A stretch of 64,000 nt of DNA, from NCBI GenBank assembly GCA_963970005.1, contig CAXAMN010028839.1, positions 376,033-440,032 of the forward strand, read 5' to 3'. The notes below the pieces were generated by a model. The model was given only the letters and a program-made list of their open reading frames with translations. It was not told where the DNA came from and searched no databases. Positions within the stretch are counted from its first letter, which is position 1. Every line of letters starts with the position of its first letter. Both the position numbers and the translations under genes were made by a program. The DNA comes from Durusdinium trenchii. Its lineage: Eukaryota; Sar; Dinophyceae; Suessiales; Symbiodiniaceae. Shown here piece after piece: positions 1 through 10,869 of the stretch.

Positions 1-86
1 TAGTAAGTAGTAAGTAGTAAGTAGTAAGTAGTAAGTAGTAAGTAGTAGTCAGTAGTAAGTAGTAAGTAGTAGTAAGTAGTAGTAGT

Positions 87-117
<31 letters not shown>

Positions 118-360
118 TAGTAGGTAGTAGGTAGTAGTTAGTAGGTAGTATATAGTTAGTAGTTAGTAGTTAGTAGTAGTTAGTAGTAGTTAGTAGTAGT
201 TCGTAGTTCGTAGTTCGTAGTTCGTAGGTAGTAGGTAGTAGGTAGTAGGTAGTTAGTAGTAGTAGTAGTAGTAATAGAAGTAGTAGTGGTAGTAGTAGTA
301 GTAGTGGTAGTGGTAGTGGTAGTGGTGGTAGTAGTAGTAGTAGTGGTAGTAGTAGTAGTA
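1..360. repeat. TAG/TAGTAAG microsatellite
   Basis: The stretch is almost entirely TAGTAAG, TAG and TAGTAGG units that drift in length. Both strands stay open for long runs only because the unit lacks stops in some frames, so the apparent proteins here are not genes. If the prolidase gene continues leftwards, this lies in one of its introns. Confidence 0.95.
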
Positions 361-525
361 GCCGACGGTCGTTGATCAGCCGGCCGGCCGGCCGGGTGGG
401 CTGTGGATCTTGGCCGGCCGGCCGGCCGGCCGGCTGGACCGTGGATCTTGGCCGGCCGGCCAGCTGGACCGTGGTTCTTGGCCGGCCGGCCGGCCGGCCG
501 GCTGGCTGATCGAGAAATAGCGGGC
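361..525. repeat. GGCCGGCC-rich minisatellite
   Basis: About four degenerate units combine a (GGCC)n run with the segment TGGACCGTGGATCTTGGCC. The tract is very GC-rich and self-complementary, directly abutting the AT-richer TAG microsatellite. Confidence 0.9.
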
Positions 526-544
526 CGCGATAAGCTCGCAATGA

Positions 545-900
545 AATGATGCAAGATATTGATGCAGCTACAATCTCTCAACCTCCATACAATCTCTCAA
601 CCTCCATATTATTTCCGCTGGGCCTGTGCAATGCAGCAACATATGCTGAGAAGTATACCCCACCCCGGGGTTTGGTGTTGTTCCCGCCTAGACTTGATTG
701 TGCGGATAACTCACTCAACGAAGTAACATTTTTCTACACAAGGTCACACAAGTGTGTAACTCTAAGCGGGCGTCTGCCACAATATGCCACAATATTTGAA
801 CACTCCAAGCTTGGCTAAGAAGCAACTCCCCGAACACAACCCCACCATCGACAGCCAACCGGCTCTACCTTCAGTGTAGGTCTTAAGCTCAGCAGCTGGC
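545..900. other. Non-coding stretch, likely prolidase intron
   Basis: It begins with a GC donor at 900 on the minus strand. A direct repeat (CAATCTCTCAACCTCCATA twice) lies at about 570-610. I recognise no prolidase C-terminal exon here. Confidence 0.5.
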
Positions 901-3900
901 TTTGCAGGAAATGAGTTGGTGATGTCCGATGCATAGCAGTAGAACTCGCAGCCCATGTCGCACAACACGATGTCACCATCCTTCCGTCACGGGAGACAGG
1001 CAAACCAGGACTAGGGTCTGCTGTGGATCCAATCACACTGAGTGTAAATGGGCATCTCAAGAGCCCAGTTGGCAAATACAGCAATTTGTCAAGGAAAATG
1101 CCCGAAGCATCCGAAAACTGTTTCAAGCTATAAAAGGCTTGAGGGCACCACAAGCATTTCATCATGGCACCACGATCCTCCAGCTTCCGGTCATTTGGAG
1201 CGCCCGCATGACCTCTTCAGAGGTCATCTTTGAGCAGATCTACAAATGGAATGGAAGAATTTCATCATGGTTTCCTTTCATGGCCGACTCTTCACTTCAC
1301 GATGCGTCTTAGGAGTCAGCCATAGTGTAAGACCTTGTGCAAAGCATAACGTGGTGTATAGATTGACCAATGACTTTGGCTTGCTTCCGGTTCTCCTCAA
1401 GCACTTGAGCTCAAGGCTGCCGAGTTTGGCCCGGAACCCGCGATGGGCGTGTAAGAAAGGAGACGGCAACCTGCGGAGAACCAAATGGAGGCCAGGCTAA
1501 GCCAGGCCGCAAAGAACCCGAGCATCCTGACAAAATGTGACAAAGCATGTGTCATGCTTTTTCTACTGTCAGGGTTGCTTCCCCCAGTTGTCTAGTCAGC
1601 TCTGCCAATCCGACACCCAACCATCAACATTCTCAAGTTGCAGAGTTGCTTCTTCGCCCTTGTAGATCTCAGTGCACAACCTGCTCACCTCCGTTGTAGT
1701 GGCAGGAGTACGCAAAAGTGCTCTCGAGTTGGTACCTGTCAACTTGGATATGCATTGCCGCAGCCGGCCGATGGCTTTGGTGGGGCTTTTTGTACGCCAC
1801 CATGGTGACATTAAAGCTCAAATTGTGCATGGGTCTTGTGTGCATGCTAAAGTCCAGAAAAAGAAGGGTCAAACAAAGTCTAGCCCAGAATCTCGGAGAG
1901 CGGGCTCCATCAATCCAGGTCGAGCTTGACGCATCATTGCCTGAGAGCAGGTGTCCTAGGGCGTTCTCATATATTTACAAGGCTCTCCCCTCAGCGTCTT
2001 CATGTTGCGCTAATGCATATATGTTTGACACCGAACTTGACGCGGATTCTTCCTGGGTTGCTGGCAATGTGAGAATCTGAAGAAATCCGGTTGACATATC
2101 GAAGTAACCTACTCAAACTTTCAGATTCGAACTGTTCGGAACTACATCACTCCCATGCCGCATGAAGACAATGCACACTGGCACAGTTCCCAAGGCCGCC
2201 TCAATTCTTCCTGATTCTTCCGAGCCTTGGCAAAGCTTCCATCCTTCTGCCACATGTCGCCACATGTCACATGATTGCTATGTGATCAAGCGGAGTGACA
2301 CAACTGAGGCTCTAGCTCTAGTCTCGTAGAGCACCTTTTGCAAAAGGCTCAGCACCCACATGGTAGTGCTTGATGTGTTTTTGTATATGCTAAAAGCCAT
2401 TTGGTTCTGTTGGCATATGCATGCATTGCATGTGGAAGCACCGGTCACCTGGCATTAAAATCAAGCGTTCCTCTGACTATTTCTGGGAGACAAGCAGTAG
2501 TACGATTGCCACAAAAATGCCGAAGGCTCATGAATCATCATCGCGGTGCTGGAAACTGTATCAACAAATTGGAAGCTGAGGGGCATGCTGCGTGCAATGC
2601 CGCGTCATTCACCTCGTACTTTTCCATGCCCTCGAAGCTTGCTGGTACCACCTGGCTAGGGCAACGCAACCTACCACGATAGCAAAAATGTTCCAACTGA
2701 CCAGGCGTCAAACAGCAAGTCAGATTGATTTCACAACATAATTATATATATGGCCCATGGCCCTTTGGATCGGTCGAGATCATATTTTCGGACTCTAGTA
2801 GCAAGGGCGCTACTAGGGGCTCCTGGCCTTGCTATTAGGAACAAGAACGCTACTAGGAGCAAAGGGCATCGCTACTAGTAGCAAGGACCCTACTACTAAC
2901 AGGTGCAACATGCTGTGTCGATGTCCACTCTGCTTGGCACCTCCGCACCGCTGTCGGAATTCCGGCCACGTTGCACGTAGATCATGGCGGGTGACTGGCC
3001 TCGGGAACAGATGAGATGCGGGCCTGCGCACAGTCTCCAAGCCAATGGTTGAAAGATGTTGAAAGTTTCCTTGGATGCCCTTGTTGAAGTCAACTGACGA
3101 AACTGAATAGAATAGAACTGTCACCTGCAACCCCTAATCGAAGACAGCTATACACTCTGATGTAACTACTGTAGGCATTCCGTGCTTTCTGGCATAACTT
3201 GTTTGGTCTCTGCGGTCCAGGGCCAAGGCTTTCGAACCAGGAGGCAACCTCATCAACATAGACCTGGGTGCGTTCAGTGGTGCCACCACGTGACTGAGCG
3301 CGGACGAATGCGAACGAAAATGTTGCAATCCAAGTACGACAATTAGTAATTAGTGTTTGTCGTCAACTCCAACATGCCTGCGGCTGATTCGAATGTTGTG
3401 AGTCGCTGCCGGTCATGCATCAGACCGACTCTTAGGTCCTGACCACCTCATCAACACCATAGTTCTGAAGAATCGCATCTGCATCCAGGATCTTTCCTCC
3501 CAGCCGATGGGATGCACATTCGCTCATGACCCATGACTCATGACTCCATGTAGATAACTCCTACCAGCAACGTAGGATGCACTTGCCTTATACACCCTTA
3601 ACATGTCATATGATATACATGTATATATTACTATTGCAATATATATATATATACTAGTTTCATTATTGTTATTATTGTCATTGTAACATTGTAATGTGAG
3701 GATCTCACCATCGCACAAAAATGCAAGTTTTTAATTTACAGTAACAAGTGAGACCGAGTCTTAGTGAAGGATGCATCATACCATCTGGGTCTGAGAGTTT
3801 GGCCCATCCACAGCTCGTACCTATCCAATCTGAAAGTGGTGAAAAATGGGTTGCGTGGATGGGATAGGTAAACCTCCATTTATCGGCGCTCTACTTCACA

Positions 3901-3978
3901 CAATGAGGTTGACAAACAAGTGGCCCTTCAGGTCACTCTGGTGGGAGCCGCGGTGCAAACAGCGTAGCCTTCCCCGAC
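901..3978 (-). CDS. PEPD: Prolidase / Xaa-Pro dipeptidase (M24 family), many microexons, partial
   Basis: Prolidase is a metal-dependent enzyme that splits dipeptides with C-terminal proline. Exons I can place, in coding order on the minus strand, are 3978-3937 (GKATLFAPRLPP), 3820-~3760 (YELWMGQ), 3263-3224 (VYVDEVASWFESL), 2637-2589 (FEGMEKYEVNDAALHA), 2225-2200 (ARKNQEEL), 2108-2066 (LLRYVNRISSDSHI), 1940-1906 (AMMRQARPGLM), 1735-1689 (YQLESTFAYSCHYNG), 1470-1418 (GCRLLSYTPIAGSGPNSA), 1333-1321 (VLHY), 1212-1178 (GHAGAPNDRKLE) and 980-901 (DGDIVLCDMGCEFYCYASD). The phases of most neighbouring exons match. Family landmarks seen are SYT-GSGPN, HYGHAGAPND and the first two metal aspartates in DMG and SDIT. 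The later ligands (His, Glu, Glu) and the C-terminus are absent, presumably to the left of the window. The N-terminus upstream of 3978 was not found. Donors are mostly GC. The identification is very likely; exact edges and one or two missing microexons are uncertain. Confidence 0.85.
2799..2905. repeat. Dispersed CTACTAG repeat, copy 1
   Basis: A short array of GCTACTAG / CTAGTAGC cores separated by AGGAGC, AACAAG or AAGGGC spacers of 10-20 bases. The core GCTACTAGTAGC is self-complementary. Members of the same family recur at eight other places in this window; this copy lies in a prolidase intron. Confidence 0.9.
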
Positions 3979-3979
3979 C

Positions 3980-5250
3980 TGATCACTTGTTCACTGAAAG
4001 TGGGGGCTGTGCAAATCACCTCGGACCCGACTGAGTGCAAAGCTCAACATCTAAAGCACCTGGCTGCCCCCTTTTCCACGGAAGGGCACTCTGAGTCTCG
4101 CCCAAGTTGAAACTCTAACTGTGAAGGCACATGACAAGTTTCCATTGTGGGCATGGTGCCAACCTGTTTGATATATTATGCCCCAAGTTTTGCCAGCGGT
4201 TCCAGCATGATCCACATATATATATTCAGAACTGGGTCTTGAGCTGCATGTAGCCGCAATGTAGCCGGACAAAGCCAAACACGGCGACAGTTGTGATTAA
4301 GGATATGTAGCAAAGCCATCGGGATACCAAACTCCAATATAGCAAAGGGTAGGCAAAAGGCAATGTAGCAAAGAACATATTCTCGTTGCATGGGATGTGG
4401 TTTGGGGCAGCCCATCTCTGATTTTCGACAAATCAGCCGGGCTCACCGAGATAGCCAGGCTCTCTCACCTGTAGTCAAACCCTCCAAAACCGACGCAGAT
4501 CCTAGATCAGTCACATTCAATCCAAGAAAACAGCAGCATCCCCAAAAAAGATATGTGTGTGTGTGATACCCTGTTTCTAAGGGCCCTGTAGCACCCTGCT
4601 GATGTAATTAGGAAGCAGGGGGCTAGGACTCCCTGGTGCTCGTCCTGCCCAACGAAGACGGCGCACCAGGGAAGTGAAAATGTATCTGCTCTGGTTCAAC
4701 TGTTGATTGGTTGCTGTGGTTTCCTAGGTGTCTTTTGTTTTTAAATTGTGGTTCATGTACGAGCACCTGAAGTTGTTTCGTTCTAACTCGTTGTAACACC
4801 TAGAGCTCTAAGCGAAGCTCAAGCTGTCTCGTGCGTTGTTTCGCTGTGAAGTGCTAATGCAGCAAAGACCTAATGAGTCTCGGGAACAACACCGGGTTGT
4901 GCTCTTGCGAGCTTTCTCCTAAAGTGTTTGTGTGTGCGTGTCAAAACAATTCAAACCAACATGGACGCCTAGGACTTATCGCGTTTTGCCGCTCACATTT
5001 CGCACAAGGGCCTCACATGGGGTTTTGTGGGACAGGCCGAGATTGCACACATGCCGTATTTGTCCGTGCCAAAGTGTGCCGAAAATACAGCCGCAAAACT
5101 CCGTGAGCAAACGCAGATTGATCTGATTCCGGACAGTCAAGCACACTGCTGTGGGAGCTCTCCTTTGTTCAGCACCAAGCCCCAACGCCAATACGTTGGC
5201 GGATCATGGCGGATCCCAAACGGGCCATGGGTAGGGTGCCCCGGGAGGGA
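3980..5250. other. No gene recognised
   Basis: Several short open frames occur on both strands, none with a family motif or consistent splice phase. A short GT run sits near 4554. Upstream prolidase exons would be expected here, but I could not identify them. Confidence 0.5.
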
Positions 5251-5254
5251 TGGC

Positions 5255-5440
5255 GCCTCATTTGCGCACACATAATTCCCCTCAAATCCGCACACAGACT
5301 TTTTTATATATTTAACTCAAATGCGCACACATGATTCGCCTCATCTGCGCACACATCGATTACATTCCTCTTTAAACAGCCCATGTTACCCCAAACTCAA
5401 ATGCGCACACATGATTCGCCTCATTTGCGCACACACAAAT
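5255..5440. repeat. Degenerate GCGCACACA repeat
   Basis: About seven copies of (A)TNNGCGCACACAT, several followed by GATTCGCCTCA, with 15-45 base spacing. A longer exact subrepeat, CAAATGCGCACACATGATTC, occurs twice. Confidence 0.85.
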
Positions 5441-5447
5441 TGAGTCA

Positions 5448-5671
5448 TGATGATCTCTTTTTGCTCATTGCTTCGTTTGATTGATGATGTGTTAATAACG
5501 TCCCTCTGGACATTCATCTACATGATGATCTCTTTTTGCTCATTGCTTCCACAGGTTCACGTCACACAGACGCTCTGCGTTTGATTGATGATGTTGGGTT
5601 GGGATGGGGGGGTGGGTGGGGGGGGGGGGGGGGGGGGTGTTAATAACGTCCCTCTGGACATTATTCAGCCA
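5448..5671. repeat. Direct duplication with two insertions in the second copy
   Basis: The segment from GATGATCTCTTTTTGCTCA to CCTCTGGACATT occurs at about 5449-5510 and again at about 5523-5662. In the second copy it is interrupted by a ~29-base insert (from about 5549) and a ~44-base G-rich insert (from about 5594). The flanking sequence is otherwise nearly identical. Confidence 0.85.
5594..5638 (+). repeat. Poly-G tract with uninterrupted 20-G run
   Basis: GGGTTGGGATGGGGGGGTGGGT is followed by 20 consecutive G at 5618-5637. The pattern could fold into G-quadruplexes on the plus strand. It is the second insertion in the duplicated segment around it. A run length in an assembly at this kind of tract is uncertain. 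Confidence 0.9.
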
Positions 5672-5677
5672 TGTAAG

Positions 5678-5790
5678 CCGCGTGTACAGCCGAGGAAGCC
5701 GCGTGCACATCCGAGTTTCGCGTGCACAAACGAGATCAATTCTCCGCGTGTACATTCGAGGGAAATTCCGCGTGTACAGACGAGGCTCCG
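5678..5790. repeat. CCGCGTGTACANNCGAG repeat
   Basis: Five units of roughly 17-25 bases share CGCGTG(T/C)ACA followed by CGAG. The core partly mirrors the reverse complement of the GCGCACACA repeat 300 bases to the left. Confidence 0.85.
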
Positions 5791-7397
5791 CCCCCCAGGG
5801 AGTGGCTTCAAACAAAAGTGGCACTTCTAAGCTTTACTTCTAGATTTGACCCATGTCAAAACTTAAAACAGTGGTGACAGTGGTTCAACTCACAATTCAG
5901 ATATACAGCATGTATATATGGTACATGCATGTACATGCTTCTATTGAAGGCCACCTATTTTTGCTAAAGCGGGGTCAGCGGCACTGGGCCCAGTGGCCCT
6001 TAGATTATTGGACATTATTAGACATCAGATATCTTCCTGGCGGAGAATCTTGCAAAGCAAACATGGTTTGGGAAATTCTGAGCTAAAGGCTCCAAAGAGG
6101 TAGTGGAATGTGCTTTCTTGCCGAAAAATGTCCTGGAGACGATGGGCAATCGCTTATTGGAACATGGGACCGCAACATTAATTAGCAGGCATGCGGCATG
6201 GGTGCATTTAACAGGATGTTGTGAATTAAAGTGTGCCAAAAATTGTTTGAATAATTCGACCAATCTTGATGCCAAAAAGATCGTGCAATTGCAGGGCCTC
6301 GTGATCTGTATCGTGCCGCATCGGCTCTTGGCCTCCTGCGAATAGGAGGACCTTGGGTCAACACAAAGCAAATCTACATCATCATTTCCATCCAACAACA
6401 AAATCGACAAAGGAAGCTTGTAGTTTCATACAACCATGAGGCCTCGGCTCCACTTTCACTCACATCACATCGAAAGCGCTCCAGGAGGGACTGGAAATTA
6501 AGCGATGTCGCATCCCCCGATTCGGTGGATGGCGGAATCCCCTGCCTCTCGTGCCAGCTCATGGAGGTGTGTGGAGAATACCTCAAAAGTTTTCACGAAA
6601 TGATTCATCCGACCCCTGTCCTGATCCTCCCTAGAAGCACACCCCTAAGCCCACTGAAAGAAACATTGCCGCCAAAGTGCTGTTCCCAGTGGTCTGCTGG
6701 GAGCCTGCACAGGGCAAATGAAACATGCCCGCAAAACTGTTGCAAAGAGAACACCCTCAAGACTTGTGGTTGAGAGAGTGTCGGCTTCCTGTAAATTGGA
6801 TGACTGTCACGGACTACCGTACTTATCGTACTTACCAATACTTGCTGGAGCTGTTGATTTGCAAAACTGCCATTGCATGCCGCATGCATCCTTTCCCTTC
6901 TTCCCGATGCGCGGCCCAGCGATCTGCTGGAAGTGGCACGGAAAACAACTTTCAGGTGAGACAGACACGCTGCGGACCTGAAAGGTGAAGGACATTGAAG
7001 GACCTCGCCTTGTGGTGCTCCATCCAGAACAACATGTTCACAGTGTTTCAGGCTCTCCCCCTCTCTCTCTATATGCAGTCTTAACCGCGTAGTGAATGTA
7101 AACTTCAACTGAACTGCAAAAGCAGGATGCTGGTTCCCACAAAGCACATGCGCGGTCGGAAAATCGCACGGGAGCGTGGACTCAGTACTCGGACCGGGCT
7201 TCTCTCCTGCGAAACTGAGATGTTTCACAAACATTGTCGTCACCTGTATTTATGATATTCTTTGCGCTTACTGTGAATACACTTACCCACCACCCACCAT
7301 CTACCAACTTCGTAACTTCATATATTTTTTATTTATATTTTAAGATAGACGTAGAAGGTGGATGAAGGTGGCATAGGCCACAACTCAGCAGTGAAAG
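5791..7397. other. No confident gene
   Basis: A 212-codon open frame on the minus strand (6605-7243) and shorter ones on both strands have no recognisable domain and unbiased-looking composition. A (CT)n run lies near 7062. This is the downstream flank of the release-factor gene. Confidence 0.5.
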
Positions 7398-9531
7398 CTA
7401 CAACAAGCCCGTCCTTTTCTGGAGACGCAGGCTCTTGAGTTTCTTGTCTCGAAGCCGCTTTTCATTGGCAGCCTTCCTTGGACCAAGCTTGGGCGGAGGA
7501 CCATGGCTCTGGGCATTCACCTGTTAATTGGGACGGTTGCTTAACCTTCACGCGAAGGTGTATATCATAGCCATTGCATACCTGCTGCATACCTATGTGA
7601 GCTGCCAAACCTCGGGAGTGACAGTATCCAATTGTCCCCATCTCCACTTACACAGGTCGCACAAAACAGCGTTCCCGAAATTAAACCATCTATTCCAACG
7701 AACCGGCCCTATTTAGGCCCAAGAATGTGGGAACAGCACAATCCGGACAGTATTCCTCATACCACAACGTGATTTACCGATGTGATGCGATGTGATGGAG
7801 GATGGCATAGTGACAGTGCTGGGTGGAAGGCTTGACACGACGCATCTTGTCCACTTTGCGCTGGTCTGGCATCTTTGGCTTTAAGGCAGCCTTTCCAGAA
7901 GACCGATCGGTTCCATAGTGGTCCTAGATTTGTGGGTCAATGCACCGGTAAACCCTGGTGACAACCAAACTAACAACGTAACCCAGGATTGCTATTCGCC
8001 GAAGAATGCACAAGAACCTTGCCCAGAAGGTGAACTCAGCAAGCACACCTGAGGTATTCTGAGGTGCTGAAGACCTTGTTCTAAAATTTCGTGGGGTTAT
8101 ATATATAACCCATAAAACAATAATAATGTAATACATATATATATATATATTATGTCCTATAGGTTGTCCATTGACAGTACCACAAAAGCAAACATGCGAG
8201 CCCGATAGCCTTCAATTTCAATTGTCTGATTTGAGAACCCAAACGGTCTCGGACGGCCTGGTCAATCAACGCCTGCAGTTTTTGCATGACCTTAGACCAT
8301 CAATGCCACTGCTGACTTGCAAGCCATCTAGCAGAATCTAGCATCATGACTCATCTAGCCGCTAGCCGAGATGCGATTCTCAGGTTGTCCTGCCTGGTTC
8401 TCTGCTCCTAGCATGTTGCACCACATGAATCCAGCAAAAATGTAGCAACCATCTAGGTCCTATACTATATGGCCTATACACTATACCGTACACTTGTCAC
8501 GTTCAATCCTTAAAAGCTTTCAAGCTTATGTCAATCATTGATTGATACAATAGTACACCTGCCTGCAAGCTCATGCGATTCATTAGTTGATACCGCTGGT
8601 GCCACCAGTCCTCCGAACTCAATCTCAGGATCCCATCCTTGCTGAAGCGATTCGCCTCGCCCAAGGTGATGCGTCAACAGTCGGCACGTGGGTACACGCT
8701 CGTCAATCCGATTCCTTCTTACAGTAGTTCAATTCAAGGTCCATCTGCGTAGTATCCCTCCTCCTATTTGCTCTGAACTTGCGACAACTCTTTATAAATT
8801 CACTCCGCAGAAAACACGCAAAAGCAAAAGCTCCTGATACAACAGCAAGCGATCCTGTTGCTTTCGCAGGTTCTCCTTCACCCATTTGGGCAGAAACCTT
8901 GCCGCATCTACATCAAAGCCTCAGGTGGCTGTCACTCGACGCAGTCACGACATGTCGCGACCATTGATGACATGTCTTGCTACAACTAGGTGCTACATGG
9001 TGCTACGGGGCCTGGATATACCTAGTGGACGGCAGATTGCACTAGGTCCTAGGCTTTCAAAAGGCAACACAACTACATGCCCCGGCACGCTGACGAGACA
9101 TATTCTCCTCTCTCTCTCTCTCTCTTGAAAGAGGGGCAGGAGGGACAACTTTGCAGCAGCATCTCCCATGCATGTGGTGTCTGAGTTGCTCGCTGGCTTG
9201 TACCCTGGTTTCCACCTGAAGAGATTGATGCAATTAGTGTGATAGCTGCAAATCTTTAGGCCACATGTGATGTAACTGCCAATCCGACTGGTTGGAAGTA
9301 ACCAAGTCCTAACATGCTGCGTGAATTGATTTTCAGCATATTTCCAGAAAACAGACTGTTGCGACAAAGGTTTCCTGTTCTTTACAAGCTCCTGGTCGTA
9401 AGGTATGTCCGATCTTATTGAAGCACAGCCCTCATGATTTAGGATGGTAGATGATGAAATTGCCCTGTGGTACCTGCCTTGTTGACATTTTGCCCTCCTG
9501 GTCCACTGCTGCGAGAGTATGACAAATCCAC
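7398..9531 (-). CDS. ICT1/ArfB-type GGQ peptide-release protein, microexons, 5' end missing
   Basis: This family hydrolyses peptidyl-tRNA on stalled organellar ribosomes, so the product is probably mitochondrial or plastid. Exons in coding order are 9531-9478 (VDLSYSRSSGPGGQNVNK, containing the catalytic GGQ), 9215-9190 (VETRVQAS), 8897-8855 (FLPKWVKENLRKQQ), 8655-~8620 (ANRFSKDGIL), 8393-8375 (QDNLRI, 19 nt), 8290-8255 (VMQKLQALIDQA), 7890-7837 (AALKPKMPDQRKVDKMRR) and 7520-7398 (a basic tail rich in Lys/Arg, ending in TAG). The order matches the family: GGQ loop, VNTK segment, W-P-WV helix, N-SKDG-L, Q--NL, KLQ-I and a basic C-terminal tail that contacts the ribosome. Most phases match; a few residues between 8620 and 8393 are missing, perhaps another microexon. 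Donors are GC, GA and GT. The initiator and any targeting peptide lie upstream of 9531 and were not found. Confidence 0.85.
9104..9124. repeat. CT microsatellite
   Basis: A (CT)n run inside an intron of the release-factor gene, followed 4 bases later by AGAG. Confidence 0.9.
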
Positions 9532-10004
9532 CTCAGTGGGCCATCAGCTGACCATTTGTTATTTCATGCCCACGGTCATTGAGGATCAAAGACCCACATC
9601 TCGACAGAATGATTATGATCCGGACCAAATCTCCTCACACATAGAGCACATGACACAGTGACCAAGTGACCTGCACATGGCCAGCAACCTATGACTCTTA
9701 CAAGACTTTGGCCATTTGTGGGGTAGGCATTCATAGGCTGTGCCCTAGGTGCGGGACAAAAGTGCACACCCTTGGACAAATAGCTATATTTTAGAATCTA
9801 AAGGAAGGGTCTGGGAGCAGGAGCTTGGAGGTTGTAGGTCGGAAAGCTGATATCAAGTTCAAGAAAAGGTGCCAGACACAAGGGGGTGGCGACGAAGTGC
9901 TTCTTGTGCACAAAGAGCAGCCCAAAGTGGATGTTGAGAGATAGCAGCATAGCAATCTGTAGGACAAAGGGTTGATATGCGGATGAAGGACTCCCAGGTG
10001 GAAC

Positions 10005-10066
10005 AACTGAGGAACATCTGCAATGCCCGGGGGAGAACTGAGGAACATCTGCAATGCCCGGGGGAA
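10005..10066. repeat. 31-base tandem duplication
   Basis: Two near-identical copies of AACTGAGGAACATCTGCAAT followed by GCCCGGGGGA, period 31. Recent tandem duplication is the simplest reading. Confidence 0.9.
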
Positions 10067-10132
10067 ACAGGCAATGCCCCATCCATCGTGTCAAGACAGG
10101 CAATCGTGGTCAATCCGAGATTGTGGCTTCTT

Positions 10133-10240
10133 GTTCCTAGTAGCTTCTTGTTCCTAGTAGTACGGCCAGGAGCCCCTAGTAGCGTCCTTGCTCCTAGTAG
10201 CGATGCCAGGAGCCCCTAGTAGCTTCTTGTTCCTAGAAGC
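10133..10240. repeat. Dispersed CTACTAG repeat, copy 2
   Basis: Five CTAGTAG cores alternate with CTTCTTGTTC, CGGCCAGGAGCC and CGTCCTTGCTC spacers. It has the same family spacers as copy 1, in the opposite orientation. Confidence 0.9.
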
Positions 10241-10433
10241 TTTTCACAGATCCATAAGTGTTTGCCCGAAGGGTCCACGAGCACAACTGTCAGCCACCGA
10301 GTCTGGCGGGTGCCCTTTGGATCACCAACGATGCATCCCATTCCAATAATATACCCACACAATTGAAAAGCAATTGAACATCTCCATGCTGCATGCTTCG
10401 TGCCAACTTTCCCCTAAAGGGCTTCAACTAGTC

Positions 10434-10591
10434 TTAGACGATGAAACATTCACTACCGAGGTGAAGTCCAACATTTAGATTATAAACCTCCAGTGGCTCA
10501 CAGGCATGCTGAGGCACATCCTCCATGGTAACACCACGACTGGGCGGAGGCAAGTCTTTGGCCTTCTTGGCAAGTGCTGCTGCTTTTTCAC
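10434..10591 (-). CDS. 3'-terminal exon of an unrecognised gene
   Basis: After an acceptor (CTGAG|G) at 10591, one frame reads about 52 codons to a TAA at 10434. It begins EKAAALAKKAKDLPPPSRG and ends in a short hydrophobic tail. A second frame is also open for most of this length, so frame choice rests on composition. Further coding-like sequence upstream on the same strand (about 10640-10860, containing WTEEPPQARDNIIMDGHFEG) may be an earlier exon. I recognise no family. Confidence 0.45.
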
Positions 10592-10869
10592 CTCAGTCAA
10601 GACGGGATCTGATGCCTTGCCGTGCCGTCGGGTATTGATCCTCAACTGCTACAGTGGAAGCAGCAGTATAAACCTTCAAAATGGCCATCCATGATGATGT
10701 TGTCTCTTGCTTGTGGGGGCTCTTCAGTCCACATTCCATCCCATGGCCTGGCTGCGTCATTCTGTTCTAGAACCCGTGATCCCTTCAGCCGGCCTGGCGT
10801 TGCACCTAGCCCTGAGATCCGCCTGCCGGACCTGAACCACATGTCAAGCAACATACAAACCTCGACTCA

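Noticed and set aside
170..581. Minus-strand open frames of 120-133 codons
   Set aside because: Translations of TAG and GGCC microsatellites (poly-Thr/Leu and Pro-Ala-Gly-Arg), with no independent signal.
6605..7243. 212-codon minus-strand open frame
   Set aside because: No recognisable motif, irregular composition and a Ser/Leu/Cys bias expected of chance frames. Kept as unassigned.
9107..9135. CT run followed by GAAAGAG as a hairpin
   Set aside because: The right arm is too short for a stable stem; simple microsatellite.
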